A stretch of 64,000 nucleotides of DNA, from contig OZ255629.1 in the NCBI GenBank assembly GCA_965276785.1, positions 868,001-932,000 on the forward strand. Direction: 5' to 3'. Positions 1 through 10,256 of the stretch are shown piece after piece (within the stretch, counting starts at the first letter, position 1; every line of letters begins with the position of its first letter). The notes below the pieces were generated by a model that was not told the origin of the DNA, ran no database searches, and was given only the letters and a program-made list of their open reading frames with translations. A program made the position numbers and the translations under genes. Source of the stretch: LMUY01 sp965276785 (lineage in GTDB: Bacteria > Pseudomonadota > Alphaproteobacteria > Acetobacterales > Acetobacteraceae).

Positions 1-1
1 C

Positions 2-880
2 CCGCAGTTGGCCGCGCATATTGTGGCGGCTGGCGGCAAGCGGCTGCGGCCGATGTTGACCTTGGCCACCGCCAGAATGTGCGGCTACGCCGGGGACCGC
101 CACGTTCAGTTGGCCGCTTGCGTTGAGTTCATCCACACCGCGACGCTGTTGCACGACGACGTGGTGGACGAGAGCGTGTTGCGGCGCGGCCTGGCCAGCG
201 CCAACGCCATCTTTGGCAACAAGGCTTCCGTGCTGGTGGGCGACTTCCTATTTGCCCGCGCTTTCCAGCTCATGGTGGGGGACGGTTCCCTGGCCGTGCT
301 GGCGATCCTGTCCAAGGCCGCCGCGACCATCGCCGAGGGCGAAGTGCTCCAACTCACGACCCAGAACGACCTTTCCACCTCCGAAGAGCGGTACTTGGAC
401 GTGATCGGCGGCAAGACCGCCGCACTATTCGCTGCGGCCTGCGAGGTGGGCGGCGTTGTGGCGGACCGGCCTGCCGAAGAACTCGCCGCCCTGGCTGCTT
501 TCGGCACCAATTTAGGCATGGCGTTCCAGTTGGTGGACGACGCGTTGGACTATGCGGCCGACCAAGTCAAGCTCGGCAAGACGGTGGGCGACGATTTCCG
601 CGAAGGCAAGATCACCTTGCCGGTATTGGCCGCGTTTGCCGTCGGCGACCCGGCCGAGCGTGCGTTTTGGGCCCGCACCATCGAGCAGCAGGAGCAGGCG
701 GAGTCGGACCTCGACCGTGCCCTGGTGCTGATGCAGGAACGTGGCGCACTGACAGCCACGTTCGACCGCGCCCGGCGGTTTGCCGGGGCAGCGCAGCGGG
801 CTTTGGCGGTGTTCCCGCCCAGCCCGTTGCGGCAGAGCCTGCATGACATCGCGGACTACACGGTGAGCCGCGCGGCTTAG
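2..880 (+). CDS. Polyprenyl (octa/decaprenyl) diphosphate synthase, 5' partial
   Basis: Trans-type polyprenyl diphosphate synthase, which condenses isopentenyl diphosphate onto an allylic primer to make the quinone side chain. The frame is open to the left edge and enters the protein just before the conserved GGKRLRP motif, so about 40 N-terminal residues are missing. The first Asp-rich motif (LLHDDVVDES) and the second (FQLVDDALDY) that bind Mg-diphosphate are both present, with the GNKASVLVGDFLFARAF block between them. The C-terminus is complete. Family members are usually 320-340 residues; about 290 are visible. Chain length (C40 versus C50) cannot be read from the sequence. Confidence 0.93.
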   Translation, partial: PQLAAHIVAAGGKRLRPMLTLATARMCGYAGDRHVQLAACVEFIHTATLLHDDVVDESVLRRGLASANAIFGNKASVLVGDFLFARAFQLMVGDGSLAVLAILSKAAATIAEGEVLQLTTQNDLSTSEERYLDVIGGKTAALFAAACEVGGVVADRPAEELAALAAFGTNLGMAFQLVDDALDYAADQVKLGKTVGDDFREGKITLPVLAAFAVGDPAERAFWARTIEQQEQAESDLDRALVLMQERGALTATFDRARRFAGAAQRALAVFPPSPLRQSLHDIADYTVSRAA

Positions 881-962
881 GACTCAGCGCTTCAGGTCGG
901 ATCGACTGGAGGCGTGAATGAGTGGCTCAAACAAAGAGCTAGAGCAGAAGCGCTTCGCCTGG

Positions 963-1727
963 CTAGAAGTGCCGCCGATGATGCAGCGTGTGCCGCGCGC
1001 GACGATAGCTCACGTGCCGGTGCCAATGCGACTCGCCAGGTTCTGGCGCTTCGGCAACCTCATCATAGCCATCGCGCAGCTGCGCCGAGCTGCGCAAATC
1101 CCGCGGCGCCGGATTGAGGATTGGGATCGGGGTACCGTCCGCAGCGGAGGCGATCAGCATGCCCGTGTCCGGCCGGTTATAGATGAAGCCGTTGGTTGGA
1201 TAGATGCTGCCGAAATCGCCGCTATGGCCCAGGCCGACCCGCACCGCACTCCAATCATTGCGCGGCGAGACGTCCACCACCGTGACGTCGCGGCTGACTT
1301 GACCGGGACCGCTCCAGTTCGCCTGGTCAATCGCCACCGTGCGGCTGTCGATGACGTTCGCCACCACGGCGACATGGCCTAAGCGCATGGCACCATTGGA
1401 TTGGAAGCTCAGCACACTGCCGGGCTCGGGGCGGTTGCCGCGTTGATAGACACCAGCGGCCTTGTCCCACCAGGCATTTGCATTGCCGGTCAGCTCGATG
1501 CCGGAGTCCATGCGGGCGAAGGTGACGCACTGCAAACGACCGCCGCTATGGCCGGAGCGGCCGGCGAACCGCGCTTGGCGGCCGTACTGCTGCCAGACCG
1601 CACGGCTATGCCCGGAAGCGCCCGAGTGCGACCCGGCGCGATGCAAATGGGCGTGCGCGGCTGCACCAAGGCTCAGGCTGAGAACAACCCCAACGGTCAG
1701 AGCCTTGATTTTTGCCGCTCTAATCAT
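963..1727 (-). CDS. Exported CHAP-domain amidase/peptidase
   Basis: Secreted protein of about 254 residues with one CHAP domain, a cysteine amidohydrolase/peptidase fold usually acting on peptidoglycan. The start at 1727 is chosen because it follows a GGGAGGC Shine-Dalgarno sequence and opens a typical signal peptide (MIRAAKIKALTVGVV, hydrophobic stretch, AHA cleavage site). CHAP landmarks are the Cys in QCVTFAR, the His in GHVAVV and the Asn in DQANW. The C-terminal tail is rich in His and Arg. It is convergent with the polyprenyl synthase. A role in wall remodelling is inferred. Confidence 0.85.
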   Translation of the reverse strand: MIRAAKIKALTVGVVLSLSLGAAAHAHLHRAGSHSGASGHSRAVWQQYGRQARFAGRSGHSGGRLQCVTFARMDSGIELTGNANAWWDKAAGVYQRGNRPEPGSVLSFQSNGAMRLGHVAVVANVIDSRTVAIDQANWSGPGQVSRDVTVVDVSPRNDWSAVRVGLGHSGDFGSIYPTNGFIYNRPDTGMLIASAADGTPIPILNPAPRDLRSSAQLRDGYDEVAEAPEPGESHWHRHVSYRRARHTLHHRRHF

Positions 1728-1939
1728 AACGCCTCCCGGACAAGTCACGAACGTGTGTGATTGCCGGTAGCAACCTCGGGTGGCGAGTGGCAAGACAAGT
1801 ATGTCGGTTTGTTGCAGCTGGGTAAGCGAACCGACAGAAACGCGCTTCTAAGAAGCGCGTTTTCCCGACAAAAGTCCTAAATCTGCCGTTATCTCGCCGT
1901 CATATTCGCGCAGCGGCTGATAGCGGTTCGGCGGAGTCG

Positions 1940-2290
1940 CTATTTGCAGGCCGATACCATGATCTCGACCAGCAGCTTCGGGTCAGCCATGCTTGCCTCC
2001 ACGCAAGCCCGTGCCGGTGCACCGCCTTCCGGCAGCCAAGCGGACCAGATCTTGTTCATCGCGTCCCGGTCGCGGATGTCCTTCAGCCAGATTTGCGCCT
2101 GCAACAGCCGGGTGTTGTCCGTTCCGTGGGTCTCGAGCGCGGCGTCGATCTTTGCCAGCACCTGCTCCGTTTGGCCTACCACGTCCTTGGACAGGTCATC
2201 GGCGGTCATCCCGCACAGGAAGACGAAGCCGTGATACTCGACCGCCTGGGCCAAAACCGCGTTGGCGTTGGTGCGGATGATCTTGCTCAT
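1940..2290 (-). CDS. RidA/YjgF/Rid family protein
   Basis: A 116-residue single-domain Rid protein. The family hydrolyses reactive enamine/imine intermediates or acts on related small amides. The ORF is open further upstream, but the conserved domain begins at MSKIIRTNANAVLAQAV (start 2290) and the upstream translation is Arg-rich and unlike a protein. The C-terminal block ARACVEASMADPKLLVEI matches the family, including the Arg and the late Glu that line the active site in RidA. This may be a Rid subfamily other than RidA itself, since the N-terminal half departs from the archetype. Confidence 0.85.
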   Translation of the reverse strand: MSKIIRTNANAVLAQAVEYHGFVFLCGMTADDLSKDVVGQTEQVLAKIDAALETHGTDNTRLLQAQIWLKDIRDRDAMNKIWSAWLPEGGAPARACVEASMADPKLLVEIMVSACK

Positions 2291-2339
2291 GGGTGGCACT
2301 CCGGTGGCTGTGTTCGACTGCCTTGGTTGTATCGCACTT

Positions 2340-2696
2340 CTAATACGGCGCCATCGGCGTTCCGGCCGGCGGCGGCGGCTGCGTCGAAGTGCTCGGCCCG
2401 TTCGGGTTGCCGCTCCTGGTGGCCGCGAGACAGCGCGAAAGGTCCTGGTCATAGCCGTAGCGCTGGCTCAGGCCCCGGGTGGTAATGCCCGATACGCCCG
2501 AGGCGGAAAACGGCGCGTCCGTGGTGTCCCGCTCTGACAGCAGGTAGCGGTTCTGCTTTTCGAACGATGCATCGGCGTCCGAGCGGCAGGCTGCCGCTTC
2601 GGCTCGCTGCGCGCGTTGTGCCGGGGAGGGCGGCGGTGCCGGCGTGCAGGCGGCAAGCAGCGCCAGGAGGACGGGCAGGGTGGCGCAGCGACTCAT
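2340..2696 (-). CDS. Small putative lipoprotein, unknown function
   Basis: A 118-residue protein with a type II signal peptide: MSRCATLPVLLALLAACTP gives the lipobox LLAAC, with Cys17 as the predicted lipidation site. After a Pro/Ala-rich linker come two further cysteines (AACRSDAD and LSRCLAAT) about 50 residues apart, and the C-terminus is Pro-rich. No enzyme motif is visible. It lies between RidA and the molybdenum-cofactor gene on the same strand. Start 2696 is preferred because it opens the signal peptide. Similar small lipoproteins are common in Acetobacteraceae-like genomes (inference). Confidence 0.7.
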   Translation of the reverse strand: MSRCATLPVLLALLAACTPAPPPSPAQRAQRAEAAACRSDADASFEKQNRYLLSERDTTDAPFSASGVSGITTRGLSQRYGYDQDLSRCLAATRSGNPNGPSTSTQPPPPAGTPMAPY

Positions 2697-2771
2697 GTGC
2701 AAGGCTCCAGCGGCAGAAGGCGGCAACTCATTGCGCTCGCTACCACGGACCATGCCTGGCAGCAGCGTCAC

Positions 2772-4369
2772 TTAACGCGAGAGCGTGGCGAGACTTTCGA
2801 CCGTGTCGAAATCGCGCAACACCGACTCATCGGTCGGCACCTCGGCAACCCATTCGGCGTGCTGCCGCAGCAGCGAGCGGGCGCCGCGGTCGCCATCCAA
2901 CGCCATGATGTCGCCGAAGAAGCGCCGGTCCCACAGGACGGGATTGCCCACCTGGCCATGATGGGTGGGGCAGACGATCAGGCGGCCCTCCGCCGTGTCA
3001 TAGGCCGCCAGCAGCCGGTCAATGGTCGCCGGGCTCACCAGCGGCATGTCGCCGAGCATGACCAGGGCGGCCGAGGCATTCTCTGGCACGGCGGCCAGCC
3101 CGGCGCGCAGGCTCGCGGACAAGCCGTCCTGATAATGCGGCGCCGTCACGTGCATCACCTTGCGGGGCGCGACCGCCGCGCGAACTTCATCCGCCCGGTG
3201 CCCGGTCACCAGCAGCACCGGGCGGGCGCGGCTGGCGAGCGCCGCGTCCACCACGCGCGCCACCATCGCGCGCCCGGCGGCATCGCGCTCGAGCAACTTG
3301 TGACGCGGCGCCATCCGGCTGGATTGCCCCGCCGCAAGCACCACCGCCGCGATTGCTGGACCAGCCGTCGCCCGGGCACGCGGCAGCGGGCGCGGCGATA
3401 CGTCCTTCAGCAGCCCGCCCACCCCCATGCCGGCCATCACGGGCCCGGTGACGGGCAGGCCAGCGGCCAGGCGTTGCAGCACCAGGTCGATCCCGTTCGG
3501 CTTCGGGCTACGCGCGCAGCCCGGCAGAACCAAGGCAGGAACCGCGCCGATACGGCCAAGGCAGATCAGGTTGCCAGGGTCGACCGGCATGCCGAAATGC
3601 AGGATTTCGCCCCCGGCCGCCACGATCCCGGCCGGCCCGACGTCGCGCCGGTCCACCACGGCCGAGGCGCCGGCCACCAGCAGCAGGTCCGCCCCGTCCG
3701 CCAGCAGCCGCGCCAGCGCGGCGGCCACTGGCGCGGTCTGGTGCGGACACTGCAGCGGCGGCAGCAACGTGCCGCCCAATCCATTCACCCGCGCCTGCGT
3801 AGCCGCCACGGTGCCGGCTATCACTGACTCCTTCAGCCCGGGCAAGGTGGTGAGCACGAGCCCGACCCGGCGCGCCTGCCACGGCAGCACTCGCATCGCG
3901 CCCTCGCCACAGGCCTGCTCGGCGCGGGCCAGCACGTCCTCGGGCACAGCAAACGGAATGATCTTGATGGTCGCCACCATTTCGCCCGCCGCCACCGGCG
4001 TCGCGTCCGGCAGCGTCGCGACCGTGACCGCCTCGTCAATCGCATTCAGGGCATGGATGCACGCCGGATTGACGCGCAACAGGCCGGGGGCGGTGGCCTG
4101 GAGGTTCACCCGTCCGGTTGCGGCCCGGGTTGCCACCAGGTTGCTGTTGCCATGCAACAACGACGCGGCGACCCGGCGTGCTGCGGCGTCCTCGCCGAGG
4201 TCGCCCGGTTCCAGCCGCGCCGCGATCACGGGGCCGAGCCCAGCTTGCCGCAGTGCTGCCACTGCCTCCAGGTCCAGCACCGCGCCCTTCTTGAGCACGC
4301 GTCCCGCGACCCGGTGGGTGTGCGCCAACACGGCCCCTGCCGCGTCCGCCAAGTCGGTCGGGCCGAAAA

Positions 4370-4373
<4 letters not shown>
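2772..4373 (-). CDS. Molybdopterin-binding / MocA-like NTP-transferase fusion
   Basis: A 533-residue fusion. Residues 1 to about 330 resemble MoeA/MogA-type molybdopterin-binding proteins. Residues about 335-533 are a MobA/MocA-like nucleotidyltransferase, with VVLAAGQSSRM as the NTP-binding loop, ALVMLGDMPLVSP as the metal-binding GDMP motif, and the GNPVLW and GDRGAR blocks. MocA transfers CMP to molybdopterin for xanthine-dehydrogenase-type hydroxylases. The stop/start overlap with the XdhC gene (4370-4373), and that gene's overlap with the next, make this the last gene of a coupled maturation operon. Start 4373 fits the ATGA overlap. Confidence 0.85.
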
Positions 4374-5046
<673 letters not shown>

Positions 5047-5050
<4 letters not shown>

Positions 5051-5367
5051 GCCACCGCTTCCACAAACACCTTGAGCTTGCCGCCACAGGCCAGGCCCAC
5101 TTCCCAGGCCCGCTCGTCCGTGATGCCGAAATCCAGCAATTGCGCCGGCCCGCCGGACAGAGTGCTCTGCGCCGCGTCCGCCACCGCACCTTCGATGCAG
5201 CCGCCACTGACCGAGCCCGCCATGCGCCCGCTGGCCGTCACCGCCATTTGGCTGCCGGCCGGGCGCGGCGAACTGCCCCAGGTTTGCGTCACGGTTGCCA
5301 GCGCCACGCGCTCGCCCGCTGCCGTCCAGTCGGCTGCGATGGAGAGAATGTCTTCAGCTTCGGTCAT
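5047..5367 (-). CDS. XdhC/CoxI N-terminal domain protein
   Basis: A 106-residue protein equal to the N-terminal XdhC_CoxI domain alone. Landmarks are ATVTQTWGSSPRPAGSQM and SVSGGCIEGAVAD; the conserved Cys of SGGCIEG is associated with cofactor handling in this family. In many bacteria this domain is fused to the Rossmann domain found in the next gene; here the two are separate coupled genes. Its start overlaps the stop of the CoxE-like gene and its stop overlaps the XdhC start. Confidence 0.87.
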
Positions 5368-6587
5368 GCGGCGGGCTCCAGGGTATGGCCTCGCCCAAAG
5401 ACACGGGTGCGGGCGGGGCGGGACAGCGATGTGATCAACGCGCGCAGGCTGGCAATGTTGTGCACCGGGCGGAACTCATCCACATGCGGCAGCATCGCAC
5501 GAATACCTTGGGATTTCGGTTCGAACCCCTCCCAGCGCAACAGCGGATTGAGCCAGATCAGCCGGCGGCAACTTTTGTGCAGCCGTTCCATCGCCTCGCT
5601 CAAGCCCTCGGCGCCGGCCCGATCCAGCCCATCGGTCACCAGCAGCACCACGGCGCCCTGGCCCAGCACGCGCTTGGCCCAGTGCCGATTGAACGCGGCC
5701 ACCGCTTCGCCGATCCGGGTGCCGCCCGACCAGTCTGGCACCTGCGCCGCCACCGCCGCAAAAGCGTCCTCCGGATCTTTGTTACGGAGCTGGCGGGTGA
5801 TGTTGGACAGGCGGGTGCCGAACAGGAACACGCTGACCCGGTCGCGGTCGTTCGCCACGGCATGCAGGAAATGCAGCAGGATCTGTGCGTAGCGGGCCAT
5901 TGACCCGGAGATGTCGCACAGCACCACCAGCGGCGGCGGCCGCACCACGCGCCGCGCCCGTCTCAACTCGGTGATCTCGCCGCCTCCGCGCAGCGCCGCC
6001 CGCAAGGTGGCTGCCATGTCGATCACAGGGCCGGCCGAAGAGGGACGCAGCCGGCGGGTGCGCCGCTGGTCGAGCGGCAGATGCAGGCGGCGGATGTCCG
6101 CCTTGGCGGCATTCACCTCGGCGGCGCTCATCGCCTCGAAGTCCATCTGCTGCAACTGTTCCACGTCACTCACGGTGAGCGTGGCTTCCGTCGCGGGGGG
6201 ATCGTCCGCCGGCCTGTGATCCTTGCGGCCGCTCATCGCCTCGGCCACCCGACGAGACGCGGCGGACGGTCTGGCCTCCTGGCGCGGCGCCGGTTCGCCC
6301 AGCGCTGCAAACAGGGCCTCGGACTGGGCCGCCGCCGGGTCGCGCCAGAACAGGGCAAACGCGGCGTCGAACACCGGGGCTTGGTCGTGCCGGTGCACCA
6401 ATGTCGTGCGCAGCGCCGCCGCCACGTCTGGCCGTGAGCGCACGCCGGTGAGCTCCACCGCCGCTTGCGCCGCCAGCATGTCCGCCGGGCCGACCGGCAG
6501 ACCCGCCCGCCGCAGCAGCCGGGCGAACTCCAGGACGTTGGCGGCCAACGCACCCCGGCGGGGAGGGTCGCTCGACATGGTTGCCAA
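5364..6587 (-). CDS. CoxE-like VWA-domain protein
   Basis: A 407-residue protein of the CoxE/YeaD VWA family. CoxE, with the AAA+ ATPase CoxD, is needed to mature the active site of CO dehydrogenase and related hydroxylases. The C-terminal half holds the von Willebrand A fold with an intact metal-ion-dependent adhesion site (LCDISGSMARY), a SGGTRIG threonine loop and LLVTDGLD. A charged linker lies at residues about 95-175. A second possible start is Met4 (MSSDPP). It is the first gene of the four-gene maturation set; no coxD-like ATPase and no hydroxylase subunits are in the window. Confidence 0.88.
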   Translation of the reverse strand: MATMSSDPPRRGALAANVLEFARLLRRAGLPVGPADMLAAQAAVELTGVRSRPDVAAALRTTLVHRHDQAPVFDAAFALFWRDPAAAQSEALFAALGEPAPRQEARPSAASRRVAEAMSGRKDHRPADDPPATEATLTVSDVEQLQQMDFEAMSAAEVNAAKADIRRLHLPLDQRRTRRLRPSSAGPVIDMAATLRAALRGGGEITELRRARRVVRPPPLVVLCDISGSMARYAQILLHFLHAVANDRDRVSVFLFGTRLSNITRQLRNKDPEDAFAAVAAQVPDWSGGTRIGEAVAAFNRHWAKRVLGQGAVVLLVTDGLDRAGAEGLSEAMERLHKSCRRLIWLNPLLRWEGFEPKSQGIRAMLPHVDEFRPVHNIASLRALITSLSRPARTRVFGRGHTLEPAA

Positions 6588-6628
6588 CCCTTTCAGCTCG
6601 CCCCAGACCTTCTACCCGCCCCAGACCT

Positions 6629-7264
6629 TCAGCTCGCTAATGAGGCCGCGATGTTCACGCCCAGGGCAATCACTGCGGTATTAAATAGGTAGGCGACCAA
6701 CGAATGCAGCAGCACCAGTCGGCGCATCGCCGCCGACTCGGTGGAGACATCGCTCACTTGGCTGGCGACCGCGATGCAGAAGGAAAAGTAGAGGAACTCC
6801 GAATAAGCCGGCGATGGATTGCCGGGAAACTTGAGGCCGCGACCCGATTGCCAGAACTCGTGCGCGTAATGGGTGGCGAAGATGGTGTGGATGAACAGCC
6901 AAGACAGCAGCACCGTGCCACCCGCTAGCGTCTCCGCCCAGCCAGCATCGGCCGCACCGTGGGCGTGAGCGAGTTCGAGCACGATGGCGCCCAGCGAAGC
7001 CACCGCTGCGATGACTGTGGCGGCCAGCACGCCCCAGCGGCCTTCGTCCAGCCGTGCCGCCTGGCGAGCCAAGCTCTCGGCTGTGCTACGGCTAGCGAGC
7101 GAGAAGAAGACCAGGGCGTACGCGACCACCCCCGCATCCCAGCCGAGCAGGCAGGCGGAAACCACGCTTGCCTTCGGTGCTGCCGCGGCTGCCGCGGCCA
7201 GCGCCACGCCGAGCCCGGTCAGCAGGGAGGGCCGATAACGCAGATGCCGCAACGATCCGAGCAT
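6629..7264 (-). CDS. DUF1345 integral membrane protein
   Basis: A 211-residue membrane protein with about five hydrophobic segments and the DUF1345 signature near the C-terminus (EFLYFSFCIAVASQVSDV, then the RRLVLLHSLVAYLFNTAVIAL helix). Function is unknown for the family. The stretch HTIFATHYAHEFW between the third and fourth helices is also typical. It stands upstream of the maturation operon on the same strand, separated by about 40 nt, and may or may not be co-transcribed. Confidence 0.85.
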   Translation of the reverse strand: MLGSLRHLRYRPSLLTGLGVALAAAAAAAPKASVVSACLLGWDAGVVAYALVFFSLASRSTAESLARQAARLDEGRWGVLAATVIAAVASLGAIVLELAHAHGAADAGWAETLAGGTVLLSWLFIHTIFATHYAHEFWQSGRGLKFPGNPSPAYSEFLYFSFCIAVASQVSDVSTESAAMRRLVLLHSLVAYLFNTAVIALGVNIAASLAS

Positions 7265-7348
7265 GCTGCCCCCGTAACACTAGGCCGGAGTCGTGGCATG
7301 CCGGTGCGCCGGTGAAGCCTGCTCCTTTGAACCCCTTCTTAACGTTCT

Positions 7349-8983
7349 TTGGCGATACTCGGTCTCGTGAAGGCCCGCGCGCTAGGTGGTTTGCGCCGCA
7401 GCCGGCCGGTGGAGGCGTTTGAACTGAAACTTTATCCCGCTCGGTTGGCTATCCGCACGGCGCCAGACGTGAGCTCGGCCGCGCGCGCCTTGCATGCGAA
7501 GCGGCCGGCAGCCGATCTCAGCCGCACCACAGCGACCGGAATGGTATGGCTGCTGATGCAGACGTTGGGCGGCCGCGTCGTCGGCTTCCTGTCGCAGCTT
7601 GTGGTCGCTGCCATCCTCGACCCGCGGGACTTCGGCGTGCTGGGGCTTACCTTCACCGTCACCGCGCTCGGCGCCATGCTGGTCAATTTTGGGATCGATT
7701 TCGTGCTGTTGCAGCGCCATGCGTCCATCCGGCTATGGGTGGTTCCCGCCGTATGGAGCACCGTGGCGCTTGGCCTGTTGGGTGCGGTGCTGGTGGCTGT
7801 TGCCGGGCCGGTGGCAGCGGTGATTTATCATTCGCCGGGTATTCCGCTGCTGGCGCTGATCGTCGGGCTCAGCATGCCGCTGACGGCGGCGGGCACGGTG
7901 CCGATGGTGCTGTTGCGGGCGAGGTTTGCCTTCGCTCAAATTGCCACCATCAATTTCTTCGAGATCGTCGCCATCCAGGGCGTGACCATCCTGCTGGCCT
8001 ATGCCGGCTTTGGAGCGTTGTCCTTCGTCATCCCCCTCCCCGTCGTGGCCGCGTGGCGCACCGTCTATCTGTGGCTGCTGACCCGGCCGGACATGCGCGG
8101 CGGCTGGAGAAAAATCCGCCGGGCGAAATACCTGCTGGGGCGTAGCTCGGCGGTGTTCGCCACCGCCATCCTGCAGGCGGCCATCAGCCAGGGGGACTAC
8201 ATCGCGCTCGGCATCTGGGCCAGTGAGTCTGCGGTCGGGCTGTATTTCTTCGCGCTGAAAATGGCCTCGCAACCGCTGCTGCTGATGGCGTCCAGCCTGA
8301 CCAACGTGTTGTTCCCGACGCTTTCCACCCTGCGCAACGCCCCTTTGCAGCAAGGCCAGGCGGCATTCCGCGCGGCTAAAATCCTCAGTCTGGCCATCAT
8401 GCCGGCCGCCTTCCTCCAAGCGGGCTTGATCGGCCCGGCGATTCACATGTTCTTTCCGAACCACAAATGGGACGACAGCATCGTGCTGATGCAAATCCTC
8501 AGCGTGGGGCTTGGCTTCAATGCCACCGCGCTGATCGCCGGCACCCTGCAGACCTCGCGCGGCGGTTTTCGTCAGCAACTCTACTACACCGCCCTGTGCG
8601 TTCCCGTGTTCCTTTGCCTTGTTTTGCTTGGGGCTTGGCGAGGGTCCGCAGTTGGCGTGGCAAGCGCGGTCGCGGCCTACTACATGCTCGTCACTCCGAT
8701 CTACAGCTACGTGGTGTTCCGGCGCTATGGAGTGCGGTTCTTCGCCCTCGCATCGCTGTATCTGATCCCAAGCGGCTTGGCTGCCCTGGCGGTTGGCGGC
8801 GCGCTTTTGACGGCGGACATGGCGCAGGTCACCGGCAATGGCGGCCGCATCGTCGTCGTGACGGCGCTGGCCGGATCGGCCTACCTCGTCCTGCTCCGGT
8901 TGGTGGACCCGCGGGGCTTCGCCGAAATCGAGCTGCTCGTGCGTCGGGTGATCGGGCGGCCTGCGGCGAAACTGGCTGCCTGA
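7349..8983 (+). CDS. Polysaccharide flippase, MOP superfamily (Wzx-like)
   Basis: A multispanning membrane protein with 12-14 hydrophobic segments, matching the Wzx/oligosaccharide flippase family that moves lipid-linked glycan units across the inner membrane. The conserved opening of the fold is MVWLLMQTLGGRVVGFLSQL with AAILDPRDFGVLGL. The start is uncertain: the frame opens with TTG at 7349, GTG at 7367 is possible, and no ATG occurs before the first helix, so the N-terminal 60 residues may be partly untranslated. Together with the acyltransferase and two glycosyltransferases downstream it suggests a surface glycan locus. Confidence 0.85.
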   Translation: MAILGLVKARALGGLRRSRPVEAFELKLYPARLAIRTAPDVSSAARALHAKRPAADLSRTTATGMVWLLMQTLGGRVVGFLSQLVVAAILDPRDFGVLGLTFTVTALGAMLVNFGIDFVLLQRHASIRLWVVPAVWSTVALGLLGAVLVAVAGPVAAVIYHSPGIPLLALIVGLSMPLTAAGTVPMVLLRARFAFAQIATINFFEIVAIQGVTILLAYAGFGALSFVIPLPVVAAWRTVYLWLLTRPDMRGGWRKIRRAKYLLGRSSAVFATAILQAAISQGDYIALGIWASESAVGLYFFALKMASQPLLLMASSLTNVLFPTLSTLRNAPLQQGQAAFRAAKILSLAIMPAAFLQAGLIGPAIHMFFPNHKWDDSIVLMQILSVGLGFNATALIAGTLQTSRGGFRQQLYYTALCVPVFLCLVLLGAWRGSAVGVASAVAAYYMLVTPIYSYVVFRRYGVRFFALASLYLIPSGLAALAVGGALLTADMAQVTGNGGRIVVVTALAGSAYLVLLRLVDPRGFAEIELLVRRVIGRPAAKLAA

Positions 8984-9017
8984 TCTTCTGGCAGGTTCGA
9001 GTTGCCGCGACCGCGCG

Positions 9018-10046
9018 CTAACCTTGGGCCCGCAGCCGAGGCCGCGCGGGCAATCCCAGGACAGGCAGCAACCCAAGTCGTTCGGAGACAAATTGCAGCG
9101 CCAACGGCAGCGCCAAACCAGCCGTCGTTCCGGCAACGAGATGCAGCCATGCTAGATGCAGATGAAACACCTTACTGAGCGCAATACGCATGCCCGCGGT
9201 TCCGAGCACATGCACCACCAGCACCGTCAGTGAAATTTGACCGAGCAGCTCGACCAGGTGCATTGCCGGCCAGCGGCGGCCCGCCAGTGCCAGCCGCTCT
9301 GCACAACCGAACACCGATGCGCTTCCCGTGACGGCGACCGGCACTTCGAAACGGTAGTCGCACCCGAAATGCCATAAGCCAAGGCTCAGCAGCACTGTTG
9401 CCGCTCCAAGTAACACCAGCGTGCCGGGCGCTGCTATTCGCGCGATAACCTGCGGGCGTCTGATCCAGCCGGCACAGCACTGCCCCAGACACAGATAGAA
9501 CAGGCCCCAGGAGCATAGCCGCACGATCTCGATCGGTACGAACTGACACCCGACGTATAGACCCCCCGTGACGCCGAGCCGGGCCCGCGGGCTGAGTTGC
9601 CGAAGCGCATAGATGATCAAACTGGCGGCAAACAGCGCATAGAGGAACCAGAATGGAGACAATGGTTGATAGAGATAGGTTGCGAAGCCCAGCTTGGGCG
9701 GCCCCATATTGGTCAGGCCGGAGAGGCTGAGCAGGAGCGCGGCTTCAACACTCATCCACAATAGGTAGGGCCAGCCAAGGGAGATTGCTCTACCGCGCAG
9801 AAACGTCCCAAACGGCTGGCTGAACGCCTTCGCGGAGACCACGCCCGACAAAAAGAAAAACAGCGGCATATGGAAGCCGTAGATAATGAAGTCGACGCCC
9901 CGAAGCGGACTGCCAGGATCGACGTAACCAGCATCCAGCAAGCCGCGGAAGCAGTGGCCGTAGACCACGAGGATGATCGCCGCCCCACGCGCGTAATCGA
10001 TCCAGGCGACCCGGCCGCTTGCGGGTGCGAAGATGGTGTCGGGCAT
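9018..10046 (-). CDS. Acyltransferase 3 family membrane protein
   Basis: About 342 residues, integral membrane, of the acyltransferase 3 (OafA/NodX-type) family that O-acylates sugars of exopolysaccharide or LPS. The signature start RVAWIDYARGAAIILVVYGHC contains the conserved catalytic-type His, followed by FHMPLFFFLSG and about nine further helices. The ORF extends to 10250, but start 10046 (MPDTIFAPASG) places the family domain at the N-terminus and leaves about 210 bp for a divergent promoter shared with the glycosyltransferase. The acyl donor and target sugar are not predictable. Confidence 0.85.
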   Translation of the reverse strand: MPDTIFAPASGRVAWIDYARGAAIILVVYGHCFRGLLDAGYVDPGSPLRGVDFIIYGFHMPLFFFLSGVVSAKAFSQPFGTFLRGRAISLGWPYLLWMSVEAALLLSLSGLTNMGPPKLGFATYLYQPLSPFWFLYALFAASLIIYALRQLSPRARLGVTGGLYVGCQFVPIEIVRLCSWGLFYLCLGQCCAGWIRRPQVIARIAAPGTLVLLGAATVLLSLGLWHFGCDYRFEVPVAVTGSASVFGCAERLALAGRRWPAMHLVELLGQISLTVLVVHVLGTAGMRIALSKVFHLHLAWLHLVAGTTAGLALPLALQFVSERLGLLPVLGLPARPRLRAQG

Positions 10047-10256
10047 GGCGGGTTGGCGGGCGACGACGGGGGCGCCGGCCGGCGAGACATCGAGCGGTGA
10101 CACATCATCCTCCGGTCGCAAAATCCTGATCGCGAACAGCTCCCGCGGTAACTCTTCATACACAAGTATGGTGCATAAGCGAGAGCGAGAGCCAACCGGA
10201 CTATCTTGCGTGCTGGCCACTCCGTCATCCAGCGTCCAGAGGGATTGCACCGCCCG

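Noticed and set aside
914..1382. Short + strand open frames after the polyprenyl synthase
   Set aside because: They lie antisense to the CHAP gene, are Arg/Ala-rich and show no family features.
2616..3827. 403-codon + strand open frame over the molybdopterin-binding gene
   Set aside because: His/Arg/Gly-rich shadow; the minus strand carries a full-length domain match.
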